Below are positions 9,474 to 18,236 of a stretch of DNA of 64,000 nt, piece after piece. Origin of the DNA: an uncultured Dysgonomonas sp. (GTDB lineage Bacteria > Bacteroidota > Bacteroidia > Bacteroidales > Dysgonomonadaceae). Below the pieces are notes generated by a model, which did not search any database, had not been told where the DNA came from, and worked only from the letters and a program-made list of their open reading frames with translations. The position numbers were made by a program, and so were the translations under genes. Position 1 is the stretch's first letter. Each line of letters opens with the position of its first letter. Where the stretch lies: contig CALYPL010000005.1 of the NCBI GenBank assembly GCA_945273835.1, positions 1 through 64,000 of the forward strand, in the 5' to 3' direction.

Positions 9474-10322
9474 CTATTCCAACATCAAATTAATTATTGG
9501 GTGGTGTTCAGGAAAACAGCGTCTTAAATTATCTTCCAATTGATAAGTGTGATATCCAAATAGTAATTGGCAAAGCATATTTTTAGTTATCTGTGTTTCG
9601 CCGTCTAATCCATCTATCGCTTCTACCCATCCATTACGGATCAAATAAGTGCTATCATGCTGAACTTCTAAAGTTAATTTTACATGCTCATTACGAGCAG
9701 CATAATGCTTGAGAAGTGTCCATGCATCAATTACGCAAGCCATACCTGAAAGATTGGTTTTGACGGGGCATCCATCGGCTTCATATTCTTTTAAGATCGC
9801 CTCAAAATCAACACGTGATTTTTGAACACAAAAATCTTTGTTTTTATAAATATTATTAAATGCTTGGTAGGCTTGGTTTGTATCCGAATATTCAGAAATT
9901 AATGCTTTCATCGGAATTTCTTCCGAGCTGCTGTCAAAGACTTTAGCATAACCGAATCGTTGATAATAATTATATAACCAATTTTCTGCCGGTACTAATA
10001 TTGAAAGTGGGATTCCCCGATCTGAAAGTACCTGATGTGCTTTATTTATGAGCTGACTCATATAGCCTTTATTACGATACTCGGGCAGTGTGCAAAGGCC
10101 TGATAAATAGCCAAAAGGTATTTCAGATCCGTAAAAAGTTATTGTATATGGAAGCATTTGCAAAGATGCCACAACCTTACCTTCTTCTATATAAATAAGG
10201 GTATTTTCATCCTTATATTTATAAGTAAAATAAATATCCATATATTCGTCCGTATCGCCAAAGCACGCTTTCCACATTTGGCGTACAAGTGGAGCTGTAT
10301 GATTGTCGGCAAATCGTATCAT
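9474..10322 (-). CDS. GNAT-family N-acetyltransferase, Eis-like architecture
   Basis: About 282 residues from ATG 10322; the upstream in-frame codon at 10337 is TTG and is not needed. The N-terminal half is a GNAT domain with the acetyl-CoA loop LCTLPEYRNKGYMSQLI. The C-terminal half (about 170 residues) resembles the extra domain of Eis-type enhanced-intracellular-survival proteins. Acetylation of amines or peptides is expected; the substrate is unknown. It is separated from ffh upstream by a hairpin terminator. Confidence 0.8.
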   Translation of the reverse strand: MIRFADNHTAPLVRQMWKACFGDTDEYMDIYFTYKYKDENTLIYIEEGKVVASLQMLPYTITFYGSEIPFGYLSGLCTLPEYRNKGYMSQLINKAHQVLSDRGIPLSILVPAENWLYNYYQRFGYAKVFDSSSEEIPMKALISEYSDTNQAYQAFNNIYKNKDFCVQKSRVDFEAILKEYEADGCPVKTNLSGMACVIDAWTLLKHYAARNEHVKLTLEVQHDSTYLIRNGWVEAIDGLDGETQITKNMLCQLLFGYHTYQLEDNLRRCFPEHHPIINLMLE

Positions 10323-10382
10323 CTTATCTATTATCAAGTTTATGAATTATGTTTTAGATATTTATCATTTATTACAAACAAC

Positions 10383-10404
10383 AAAGGGACTCTGATTGAG
10401 TCCC
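10383..10404 (-). terminator. Terminator after ffh
   Basis: GGGACTC (10386-10392) pairs with GAGTCCC (10398-10404) over a 5-nt loop. On the minus strand it is followed by TTTGTTGTTTG. It lies 23 bp past the ffh stop. Confidence 0.75.
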
Positions 10405-10426
10405 CCTATTCTATTTAAGGTTTTGC

Positions 10427-11743
10427 TTATCTTCTCATTTTAGGCATTTTGCCTTTATTCTGCGTCATCATTTTCATCATTTTTCGGGTCTGATCAAATT
10501 GTTTAATCAATTTGTTGACTTCCTGAATATTTGTACCACTTCCTTTTGCAATACGTTCGCGACGGCTTCCGTTAAGGATTTCGGGATTTGAACGTTCTTT
10601 AGGAGTCATTGAATATATGATGGCTTCTATGCTTTTAAACGCATTGTCGTCTATATCAAGATCTTTAATCGCTTTACCAACACCGGGTATCATGGATGCC
10701 AGATCTTTGAGGTTACCCATTTTCTTTATTTGCTGTATCTGTCCGATAAAATCGTTGAAGTCGAACTGATTTTTAGCAATTTTCTTTTGCAGGCGTCTAG
10801 CCTCTTCCTCGTCATATTGTTCTTGGGCGCGTTCAACCAACGACACGATATCACCCATACCCAATATACGGTCAGCCATACGTTCAGGATGGAATATATC
10901 CAAAGCATCCATTTTCTCGCCTGTACCGACAAATTTGATTGGTTTATCTACAACTGATCGTATTGACAATGCGGCTCCACCTCGTGTATCACCATCTAAT
11001 TTTGTCAAGACAACCCCATCGAAGTTAAGACGATCATTAAATTCTTTAGCAGTATTTACAGCGTCCTGTCCTGTCATTGAATCCACCACGAAAAGAATTT
11101 CGTTAGGTTTCACGGCATCTTTTACAGCAGTTATTTCCTGCATCATCTGCTCATCAATCGCCAAACGTCCCGCTGTATCTATGATTACGACATCATTTCC
11201 GTTTTGCTTAGCTTGCTTAATTGCATTCTGAGCTATTTGAACAGGATTTTTGTTGCCTTCTTCGCTATAAACCGGAACACCGATCTGCTCGCCTAATACC
11301 TTCAATTGTTCGATTGCTGCCGGACGATATATATCGTCTGCCACAAGTAGCGGATTCTTTCCTTTCTTGCTTTTCAGCAATTTGGCTAATTTACCTGAGA
11401 AGGTTGTTTTACCCGAACCTTGCAAACCTGCCATCAGTATTATGGAAGGTGAACCTTTAAGATTAATATCGGTTGCGGTTCCACCCATCAGTTTGGCAAG
11501 TTCGTCGTGAACGATCTTGACCATCAATTGCTGAGGTTTTACTGCTGTAAGCACGTTCTGACCAAGAGCCTTGGTTTTTACGGTATCGGTAAATTCTTTA
11601 GCTGTTTTATAGTTAACATCGGCATCGAGCAAAGCACGGCGGACGTCTTTGAGGGTTTCGGCTACATTGATTTCTGTTATTTTTCCTTCGCCCTTCAGTA
11701 TTTTGAACGACCGATCGAGCCTACTGCTTAAACTTTCAAACAT
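10427..11743 (-). CDS. ffh: Signal recognition particle GTPase Ffh
   Basis: A 438-residue SRP54-type GTPase that delivers nascent membrane proteins to the translocon with SRP RNA and FtsY. The order is the N domain (LSSRLDRSFK), the G1 loop GLQGSGKTT, DTAGRL, TKLDGDTRGG and GTGEK. A methionine-rich M domain ends in MMKMMTQNKGKMPKMRR and binds SRP RNA and signal peptides. The length is typical. It has its own promoter box and terminator. Confidence 0.97.
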   Translation of the reverse strand: MFESLSSRLDRSFKILKGEGKITEINVAETLKDVRRALLDADVNYKTAKEFTDTVKTKALGQNVLTAVKPQQLMVKIVHDELAKLMGGTATDINLKGSPSIILMAGLQGSGKTTFSGKLAKLLKSKKGKNPLLVADDIYRPAAIEQLKVLGEQIGVPVYSEEGNKNPVQIAQNAIKQAKQNGNDVVIIDTAGRLAIDEQMMQEITAVKDAVKPNEILFVVDSMTGQDAVNTAKEFNDRLNFDGVVLTKLDGDTRGGAALSIRSVVDKPIKFVGTGEKMDALDIFHPERMADRILGMGDIVSLVERAQEQYDEEEARRLQKKIAKNQFDFNDFIGQIQQIKKMGNLKDLASMIPGVGKAIKDLDIDDNAFKSIEAIIYSMTPKERSNPEILNGSRRERIAKGSGTNIQEVNKLIKQFDQTRKMMKMMTQNKGKMPKMRR

Positions 11744-11783
11744 ATTGTATTCTTGTTATTTGTCTTGTTTTAATGAATGGTGG

Positions 11784-11791
11784 CAAAGATA
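11784..11791 (-). promoter_or_regulatory. Bacteroidota -7 box for ffh (TATCTTTG)
   Basis: CAAAGATA on the plus strand, 40 bp upstream of the ffh ATG. Confidence 0.55.
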
Positions 11792-11834
11792 TAAACTTTT
11801 GTTTTATTGTGAAAGGGTTAAAACTTCAAACTCG

Positions 11835-11856
11835 ACCTATCCTGAAGATAGGTTTT
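11835..11856 (+). terminator. Weak stem-loop between M24 peptidase and ffh
   Basis: ACCTATC (11835-11841) and GATAGGT (11847-11853) form a 7-bp stem with a 5-nt loop. Only the plus-strand reading is followed by Ts (TTTT), whereas both neighbours are on the minus strand. Its role is doubtful. Confidence 0.3.
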
Positions 11857-11894
11857 AAGACCATGTATTCAATCACAAATTTTAACCGATCAAA

Positions 11895-13070
11895 TCAAAG
11901 TTCAATTATATCTTCTTCAAATATCGTTATTTTTTCTAATCCGCCTTCTGTGACAACATATGTGTTTTCGACTCCGACAGCACCTACTTGCGGTATTACG
12001 AATTTTGGCTCGAGCGCAAATACGGTATTCGGCTCTAATACCTCCTTGGAACGAGGTGTCAATACAGGAGGTTCATTAATCTCGATGCCGACACCGTGTC
12101 CTATAAATTTAGCTTGCTGACGAGTACCCATAAAATTAAACTCCAATTTGTTTTTGACAACCATATCCATCGCCAAATTATATATATCGGCACAAGCTAC
12201 ACCCGGTTTTGCCATATCCATAACGGCATTATGTATTTCAATTGAGACCTGATGAGCTTTATAGGCAATATCAAGCGTTTTTCCGACTGAAAATACCCTT
12301 GTCATATCTGTCATCCACGGAGTGTAATTACCTGCCATATCAACCATTATTGTATCACCTTGCTTTATTTTTTCGCCAGAAGAGCCTAATGGCAACGAGG
12401 GCGAAGTTCCTGCACCTCCTAAGGCATAATCGAATGGAGAGGGGTTTTCAGCGTTTTCTCCGACTAAAAGACTGCCCATAAAAATATCCATATTGGTGCC
12501 GAAACTACGGAAAATACCGATAGAACCGTGCAAACGCATTTGTCGTTCAATCTCTATCTGTAATTCTATATCAGTCATATTAGGTCTGAACAGTGAAGGT
12601 ATAGTTTTATATACGGCTTCATGTTTTCTGGCACATACTCTAATCTGCTCCAATTCGAAATTGGTCTTTACACTACGTTGTTTGCGCAAAATAACCGATG
12701 CATTGGAGGCTTTATCGACCTTAAATGTGTTCATCACACGCAGACATTCGCTATAAGGCAATGCATCAACTTCAACTGCGATTGTCTCCGGCAATTTAAG
12801 GTTTAATTTAGCCAGTTCGTCTATTATTTGTTCGGGCTTACGGACATAGATGGTATTATGAATATCCATATCTGATGGCATTTTCACAAAATGTATTGCT
12901 TCGCCTTCAGCCGGAAGATAATAAAATCCATTATAGACTTTTCCGGTCATATAAAACACATTGGGAGCTGTTGACAAAATACATGCCTCTAAACCCATAG
13001 ACTGCATCGTTTTTTGCAAACGGTTTTGTCGTAAAACCAAATCTTCGGATAATTCTGATCGATAATTCAT
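11895..13070 (-). CDS. M24-family metallopeptidase (Xaa-Pro aminopeptidase-like)
   Basis: A 391-residue pita-bread-fold peptidase. A creatinase-like N-terminal domain (about residues 1-150) precedes the catalytic domain. Metal ligands are visible: two Asp in MVDMAGNYTPWMTDMTRVF, His in FIGHGVGIEINEPP, Glu in FALEPKF and Glu in GVENTYVV. Cytoplasmic, with no signal peptide. The family removes N-terminal residues before proline, but creatinase-like paralogues exist and the exact substrate is unproved. It is a single-gene unit with its own -7 box. Confidence 0.88.
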   Translation of the reverse strand: MNYRSELSEDLVLRQNRLQKTMQSMGLEACILSTAPNVFYMTGKVYNGFYYLPAEGEAIHFVKMPSDMDIHNTIYVRKPEQIIDELAKLNLKLPETIAVEVDALPYSECLRVMNTFKVDKASNASVILRKQRSVKTNFELEQIRVCARKHEAVYKTIPSLFRPNMTDIELQIEIERQMRLHGSIGIFRSFGTNMDIFMGSLLVGENAENPSPFDYALGGAGTSPSLPLGSSGEKIKQGDTIMVDMAGNYTPWMTDMTRVFSVGKTLDIAYKAHQVSIEIHNAVMDMAKPGVACADIYNLAMDMVVKNKLEFNFMGTRQQAKFIGHGVGIEINEPPVLTPRSKEVLEPNTVFALEPKFVIPQVGAVGVENTYVVTEGGLEKITIFEEDIIEL

Positions 13071-13105
13071 ATGGCAGTTATTTTTATTCTATTAATAATT
13101 AACAA

Positions 13106-13113
13106 CAAATATA
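13106..13113 (-). promoter_or_regulatory. Bacteroidota -7 box for the M24 peptidase (TATATTTG)
   Basis: CAAATATA on the plus strand, 35 bp upstream of the ATG. An ATTG near the -33 position is a partial match. Confidence 0.5.
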
Positions 13114-13176
13114 CATCTAAGTTTTATATTGAGACAATTGAAAAGTTAGCAATGTCAAAGATGATAAATCTAAACT

Positions 13177-13206
13177 TTTGCCAACCGCTGAAAAGTAGTA
13201 AATTTG
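13177..13206 (+). promoter_or_regulatory. Complete Bacteroidota promoter for the U32 gene
   Basis: TTTG (13177-13180), 18 bp, then TAAATTTG (13199-13206). Both boxes match the -33/-7 consensus. The U32 ATG follows 46 bp later. Confidence 0.7.
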
Positions 13207-13252
13207 TTGTTTAATTAAACACGATACTTTTATTTTACTTACAAACTTAAAA

Positions 13253-14518
13253 ATGAGCAAGAATATTTCCGATTATGAAATAATGGCTCCGGTTGGTTCT
13301 TACGAGTCACTCGCAGCCGCCATACAAGGGGGAGCAGATTCAATTTATTTCGGTATCGAAGGTCTTAATATGCGTGCCAAATCATCGAACAATTTTACAG
13401 TTGATGATCTGCATAAAATTGTGGAAATATGTAAAGAACACGACATCAAAACTTATCTTACTGTTAATACAATCATTTACGATAACGACATTAGCTTGAT
13501 GCATCAGATTGTAAATGCCGCAAAAGAAGCCAATCTTTCGGCAATTATCGCATCGGATGTATCTGTTATGATGTATGCTCGCAGTATAGGAGTGGAAGTG
13601 CATCTTTCAACGCAGTTAAATATCACAAATACAGATGCTTTGAAATTTTATGCGCAGTTTGCCGATGTTGTTGTACTTGCCCGCGAGCTTAATCTGACAC
13701 AGGTAGCGGCTATTTATCAGGATATAATTGAACAGGAGATTAAAGGACCTAAGGGTGAGCTTATCCGTATTGAAATGTTTTCGCACGGTGCTTTGTGCAT
13801 GGCTGTTTCGGGTAAGTGTTATCTTAGTCTTCACGAAAAAGACTTGTCTGCTAACCGTGGTGCTTGCAATCAGCTTTGTCGCAGGGGTTATATTGTTAAA
13901 GACAAGGATAGTGAGATTGAATTGGAAATTGACAACGAATATATCATGTCTCCTAAAGACTTGAGAACAATCCATTTTATCAACAAAATGATGGATGCGG
14001 GCGTCAGGGTATTCAAAATTGAAGGACGCGCCAGAGGTCCGGAATATGTGCGCACGGTTGTTGAATGCTATAAAGAGGCGATTATTTCTTATTGCCAAAA
14101 TACTTTTGATGAAAATAAAATTGAAGGTTGGACTGAAAGACTTTCTACGGTATTCAACCGTGGCTTCTGGAACGGATATTATTTGGGACAACGTTTGGGA
14201 GAGTGGTCAAGCAACTATGGCTCCGGCGCAACTAAGCGCAAAGTATATATTGGAAAAGGGATGAAGTATTTCTCGAAACTTGGAGTCGCCGAGTTTCTGA
14301 TGGAAACGCAATCTCTTAAAGTGGGAGATGAAATTCTGATTACAGGTCCGACTACAGGTGCGGTATTTCAAACGGTAGAAGAAATACGTGTTGACCTGAA
14401 ACCGGTTCAAGAGACGGTGAAAGGTGAATTGTTCTCTATAAAAGTAAATGATAAGATACGCCCTTCTGACAAATTGTTTAAGATGGTTAAAGTTGAGCCT
14501 AAAAAAGAATTTGTTTAA
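13253..14518 (+). CDS. Peptidase U32 family protein
   Basis: A 421-residue U32-family protein. The family signature spans residues 174-192 (E174, FSHG, C182 and GKC189YLS), with further cysteines C205 and C209 that could hold a cluster or metal. The N-terminus is a TIM-barrel-like domain (YEIMAPVGSYESLAAAIQGG). Bacteroidota relatives were named PrtC collagenases. Related enterobacterial proteins (TrhP, formerly YegQ) are needed for tRNA wobble-uridine hydroxylation. The tRNA-modification role seems more plausible than proteolysis, but this is inference. It has its own promoter and a bidirectional terminator. Confidence 0.9.
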   Translation: MSKNISDYEIMAPVGSYESLAAAIQGGADSIYFGIEGLNMRAKSSNNFTVDDLHKIVEICKEHDIKTYLTVNTIIYDNDISLMHQIVNAAKEANLSAIIASDVSVMMYARSIGVEVHLSTQLNITNTDALKFYAQFADVVVLARELNLTQVAAIYQDIIEQEIKGPKGELIRIEMFSHGALCMAVSGKCYLSLHEKDLSANRGACNQLCRRGYIVKDKDSEIELEIDNEYIMSPKDLRTIHFINKMMDAGVRVFKIEGRARGPEYVRTVVECYKEAIISYCQNTFDENKIEGWTERLSTVFNRGFWNGYYLGQRLGEWSSNYGSGATKRKVYIGKGMKYFSKLGVAEFLMETQSLKVGDEILITGPTTGAVFQTVEEIRVDLKPVQETVKGELFSIKVNDKIRPSDKLFKMVKVEPKKEFV

Positions 14519-14550
14519 GCAGTATCTTTTTCGTCAAATTACGATAAACT

Positions 14551-14585
14551 AAAAAAGCAATCCTAATTTTTCGGATTGCTTTTTA
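14551..14585. terminator. Bidirectional terminator between U32 and AIM24 genes
   Basis: GCAATCC (14557-14563) pairs with GGATTGC (14573-14579). Six As precede and five Ts follow, so the hairpin has a U-tract on both strands and serves the two convergent genes. Confidence 0.85.
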
Positions 14586-14606
14586 AATATTATATATTGC
14601 TCCAGA

Positions 14607-15305
14607 TTATTGATTATTTCCATAAGATTCTTCGAACGGTTGAACTATTACCCATCCTTCGCCTTCGAACATAAGTTGGAAGCTCTCTCCACTACCTCTA
14701 CCGATTAACGTTTTCAGTGAAATATCGGTTTTGATTTGTGGGTTCAGATTACCTGACCAAGCTACAGTGGCATTTGGGTCGGTATATATTGGATGACCGG
14801 GTTTAACTAACAATGTAAGAGGATCTCCGAATGTTGTTAAAGCTATATATCCTGTACCGCTAAGCATTACCTGAAAAAGTCCGCCTCCCATCACACCGGC
14901 AACACTTTTCATCATTTTAATGTCTGATTTTATAGATGCTTCGTGTGCTAATACATCGTTGCCATTTACAACAATAGTTTCGTTTTCAAGGTATAAGATT
15001 CTTACTTTCTTAGCAAAGTCTGCAACATAGATACGGCCTGTACCGGTACTTTCCATCATAGTTGTACCTTCGCCTGAAATAGACTTTTTTAGCATATTAC
15101 CAATACCTTTGCTGAGCATACCTTCGCGCTTGAATGATACATTGCCATCATATGCAACCATCGCGCCTTTCTTGATCATTACTTTCTGGTTGTTGATATT
15201 GATTTCCAATAAATAAGATTTTTCTAATTGGAAAAATTCGTGATCCGTTTCACTTTGGGTAGTTTCATGAATAAAAGATTGAATAGAATATTTGTTGTTA
15301 CTCAT
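14607..15305 (-). CDS. AIM24/TIGR00266-family protein
   Basis: A 232-residue, beta-strand-rich, glycine-rich protein of the AIM24 family (KKGAMVAYDGNVSF, MESTGTGRIYVAD, VNGNDVLAHEASI, MLSGTGYIALTTFG, RGSGESFQLMFEGEGWVIVQP). The fold is a trimeric double-stranded beta-helix. The bacterial function is unknown; the yeast homologue affects mitochondrial inner-membrane organisation. No signal peptide or membrane helix is seen. It has its own -7 box. Confidence 0.88.
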   Translation of the reverse strand: MSNNKYSIQSFIHETTQSETDHEFFQLEKSYLLEININNQKVMIKKGAMVAYDGNVSFKREGMLSKGIGNMLKKSISGEGTTMMESTGTGRIYVADFAKKVRILYLENETIVVNGNDVLAHEASIKSDIKMMKSVAGVMGGGLFQVMLSGTGYIALTTFGDPLTLLVKPGHPIYTDPNATVAWSGNLNPQIKTDISLKTLIGRGSGESFQLMFEGEGWVIVQPFEESYGNNQ

Positions 15306-15352
15306 AAGTTTGTTTGTTTTGGTTAATAAAGTTATAAAATTGATTTGCAGCC

Positions 15353-15360
15353 CAAATATA
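15353..15360 (-). promoter_or_regulatory. Bacteroidota -7 box for the AIM24 gene (TATATTTG)
   Basis: CAAATATA on the plus strand, 47 bp upstream of the ATG. Confidence 0.5.
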
Positions 15361-15396
15361 TTAAATTTAGTTAAGTAAATAAAATTAAACTTTATT

Positions 15397-16158
15397 TTAT
15401 TGTTTTTCGGTTAAAAATTTCCAAAACCTTTTAGGCATATGCTGTCTATGCAACTTCAAATTTATGCGTTCTTTTATTGTCATTGCCTTAAAATATCCCT
15501 TCCATAGTTCCTGAAAGAGTTTCTCGTCTTCAGCCATCAACTTCTCGTCTAACTTACCACCAAGCAATTGGCTATCATCGTCAAGTGTGATTTCAGCAAC
15601 GTTTTTTAAATCGTAATAAAATCCATAATGCCTTCTCACATCATAAATAACCCAACGTTGATCTGAAAATCTGTCAGCAAAATGGTTAACGGCAAGTGGC
15701 AATGAATTATATCTTGGGGCAACCGGTGCAAAATAGATTTCATCTGCTGCCTTCTGAAACCTTACAAATTGTTTAAGACTATGTTTTTCTCCATTGACTT
15801 TTTTTGCCAATTGATGAACTGCTAAAACATCTGGGTCACCAAAATTAGTTTCGATTGATTGTTTGCTATTAAAAGTTTTACAAATATATCTAAACAGCAA
15901 ATCATCGTACCCTTCCACTTCCGAAAGCCAAACATAAGTGAGCATGTTGCACGCTAAGGCCGATTGTATTTTTTGCAAAGCCACCCAAACTCTGTTCGCC
16001 CTGTCTTGTTGGGTAATCACGGTATAACGTTCGTCGGTAAAAAGGGGTTCAATTCCGCCCTCTCCTACCAATTTATCGGGAAAAGTTTTTCGGCTGTACG
16101 CATCGAAAACTGCAGTCAGCAGTCCATCAAAGGTTTTATCGTAATAATATGCAAGCAT
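15397..16158 (-). CDS. TIGR03915-family putative DNA-repair protein
   Basis: A 253-residue protein of the TIGR03915 type (also DUF4130). The start MLAYYYDKTFDGLLTAVFDAY and the C-terminal PRYNSLPLAVNHFADRFSDQRWVIYDVRRHYGFYYD block are characteristic. It begins 3 bp after the stop of the TIGR03916 radical-SAM gene. In other genomes the two families co-occur, and TIGR03915 can be fused to a uracil-DNA-glycosylase-like domain, which is why repair is proposed. No biochemical role is established. Soluble, with no signal peptide. Confidence 0.85.
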   Translation of the reverse strand: MLAYYYDKTFDGLLTAVFDAYSRKTFPDKLVGEGGIEPLFTDERYTVITQQDRANRVWVALQKIQSALACNMLTYVWLSEVEGYDDLLFRYICKTFNSKQSIETNFGDPDVLAVHQLAKKVNGEKHSLKQFVRFQKAADEIYFAPVAPRYNSLPLAVNHFADRFSDQRWVIYDVRRHYGFYYDLKNVAEITLDDDSQLLGGKLDEKLMAEDEKLFQELWKGYFKAMTIKERINLKLHRQHMPKRFWKFLTEKQ

Positions 16159-16161
16159 TTT

Positions 16162-17430
16162 CTAATCAGGAAAAACGATAGACAGTTGATTTATATCTTC
16201 TTCTTTACCTTTCTTCTTAGGTTCGGTTAGTATTTTACGCACATATTCGGGAGTTACCTCATTTATAGTATGTATCGGCAATTCGTGGCAAGTAATAAAA
16301 TATTGAGCTTTTTTCATTACAATGCCTATTTTCTTTAATTGATAAGAATTCAGTTTGCCGAATTTTCTTGAGGATACTATAAGTTTTGCAGATTTTACGC
16401 CTATTCCGGGAACACGTAGTATCATCGAATAATCGGCCTTATTTATATCAACAGGAAAGTGTTCGGGATGACGTAGAGCCCATGCTAGTTTGGGATCAAT
16501 TTCCAAATCTAAATCGGGATAAGATTCATCGACAATTTCATCAACTTTAAATTGATAAAATCGCATTAGCCAATCTGCTTGATAAAGTCTGTTTTCCCGA
16601 ACTAAAGGGGCTTTATTAAGAGCGGGCAAGCGATTATCATATGTATTTACCGGAATAAATCCTGAATAATATACTCTTCTCATAGAGGGTTGGCGATAAA
16701 GCATGGAAGAAACATTAAGTATTTGTTTATCCGATTCGTTTGTAGCTCCCACAATCATTTGCGTACTTTGCCCTGCCGGGACGAAACGTGGCGTGGATCG
16801 TATTTTACGCCGATCGTCAGCACTTTGCAGAATCCCTTGCTGAATAAATTTCATGGGTTTGAAAACACTGGCATGATCTTTTTCAGGTGCCAATAGTTTC
16901 AAATTTTCCTCCGTAGGGATTTCTATATTCACACTCATACGATCTGCATATAATCCGGCTTCATTCACAAGTTCGCGACTTGCACCGGGTATGCTTTTCA
17001 TGTGAATATATCCATTGAAACGATGAACGGTTCTGAGTTTTTTAATAACTCTGACAAGGCGTTCCATTGTATAGTCGGGATTGTTAATCACTCCTGAGCT
17101 AAGAAATAACCCTTCTATATAATTACGTCTGTAAAATTCTATTGTGATTTCTACAAGTTCATCGACTGTGAATGTCGCACGCTTAATATCATTGTTTCTT
17201 CGATTGATACAATATGCGCAATCATAGATACAATAATTAGTCAACATAATTTTAAGCAACGATATGCAACGTCCGTCTTCGGTAAAACTATGGCAAATGC
17301 CCATTCCTCCAACTGTATTACCCAATCCATCGCCCTTATTTTTCCGCACGGTTCCGCTGGATGAGCAAGACACATCATATTTGGCCGACTCGGCAAGGAT
17401 TTTCAGTTTTTCAAGTACATTATTATTCAT
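16162..17430 (-). CDS. TIGR03916-family radical-SAM protein with helix-hairpin-helix
   Basis: A 422-residue radical-SAM protein. The Fe-S cluster motif CxxxCxxC is at C67, C71 and C74 (NYCIYDCAYC). Extra cysteines upstream (C22, C46, C55) could form another site. Near residues 335-360 a helix-hairpin-helix DNA-binding element is clear (VDINKADYSMILRVPGIGVKSA). It is annotated across genomes as a putative DNA modification/repair radical-SAM protein. Here it forms a two-gene unit with the TIGR03915 gene. The chemistry and DNA substrate are unknown. Confidence 0.9.
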   Translation of the reverse strand: MNNNVLEKLKILAESAKYDVSCSSSGTVRKNKGDGLGNTVGGMGICHSFTEDGRCISLLKIMLTNYCIYDCAYCINRRNNDIKRATFTVDELVEITIEFYRRNYIEGLFLSSGVINNPDYTMERLVRVIKKLRTVHRFNGYIHMKSIPGASRELVNEAGLYADRMSVNIEIPTEENLKLLAPEKDHASVFKPMKFIQQGILQSADDRRKIRSTPRFVPAGQSTQMIVGATNESDKQILNVSSMLYRQPSMRRVYYSGFIPVNTYDNRLPALNKAPLVRENRLYQADWLMRFYQFKVDEIVDESYPDLDLEIDPKLAWALRHPEHFPVDINKADYSMILRVPGIGVKSAKLIVSSRKFGKLNSYQLKKIGIVMKKAQYFITCHELPIHTINEVTPEYVRKILTEPKKKGKEEDINQLSIVFPD

Positions 17431-17748
17431 CGCAATACAAAGATCAAAAAATCTGCTTACATAATCATTGACGGTGGTCTTAAATTTTCTTTTTTTATTG
17501 ATAAATAATGTGATTGATATAAATTACTTATTACCAAAATATTAAAAGCAACAAAAGCTGATAAATAAATAATAATTAATTTCAGAACTAAAAGACTGGA
17601 ATGTTGCGAGATATTAGAGATTAGGGAAAATGATCCGGGTTAGAATAAGCTATTTTTTCTTTTCAAAACTTATTTAAATTGATTTTAAGCAATAAAAAAA
17701 AGGTGGCTGATACAGCCACCTTTTTTTAAATCAATTTTAGACGGATTA
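17431..17748. other. 318-bp AT-rich intergenic region with one terminator
   Basis: The gap between the radical-SAM gene and the HU gene, both on the minus strand. Apart from the HU terminator at 17694-17727, no coding frame, RNA gene or clear repeat is visible. Confidence 0.55.
17694..17727 (-). terminator. Rho-independent terminator after the HU gene
   Basis: GGTGGCTG (17702-17709) and CAGCCACC (17713-17720) form a perfect 8-bp stem with a 3-nt loop. As and Ts flank both sides, so it is potentially bidirectional. It lies 22 bp past the HU stop. Confidence 0.88.
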
Positions 17749-18015
17749 TTATAAAGAATTTAAATCAGCACCAGCCTTGAACTTCACGCTTTTCTTTGCC
17801 GGAATATTAATAACCGCTTTAGTTCGAGGATTGACACCTTTACGTGCAGCCTTTTGGGTAATCGAGAATGTACCGAAACCTACAAGTGAAACTTTCCCCC
17901 CACTTTTTACTTCTTCAGTAACTGCATCGATAAAAGCGTCAAGCGCTTTTTTAGAATCTACTTTACTCAATCCTGATTTGTCAGCGATTGTGTTGATTAA
18001 TTCTGTCTTATTCAT
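17749..18015 (-). CDS. HU-family DNA-binding protein
   Basis: 88 residues from ATG 18015 (MNKTELINTIADKSGLSK), the normal HU start. A longer in-frame version from 18045 adds an atypical hydrophobic leader and is rejected. The dimerisation core VSLVGFGTFSI and the DNA-binding arm RKGVNPRTKAVINIPAKK are intact. HU compacts and bends DNA as a nucleoid protein. It is a single gene with a strong terminator. Whether it is the main HU or one of several paralogues cannot be told. Confidence 0.95.
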   Translation of the reverse strand: MNKTELINTIADKSGLSKVDSKKALDAFIDAVTEEVKSGGKVSLVGFGTFSITQKAARKGVNPRTKAVINIPAKKSVKFKAGADLNSL

Positions 18016-18200
18016 AATTAAATCAAGATAATTTAAGTTAAACAATTTATATTAAGTGTAAGTACGAAATAAGTTTCTCCGGTATATCAATGTCAAAATC
18101 TAAATTATAGACAGATCAAAAAAATTGAATTAAAGCATCTGAAAATTACTAAAATAAATGAAACCGATATAAATAATAACCATTAGGAAAAAAATATCCG

Positions 18201-18208
18201 TATTTTTG
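18201..18208 (+). promoter_or_regulatory. Bacteroidota -7 box for the rhomboid operon (TATTTTTG)
   Basis: An exact TAnnTTTG match, 28 bp before the first rhomboid ATG. Confidence 0.55.
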
Positions 18209-18236
18209 TATTACTCATTAGAAATAACTACAAACA

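Noticed and set aside
11773..12120. A 115-residue open frame opposite the end of the M24 peptidase.
   Set aside because: Low-complexity Ser/Thr/Asn composition, antisense to a conserved domain.
13616..14191. A 191-residue open frame opposite the U32 gene.
   Set aside because: It is an antisense shadow of a conserved gene.
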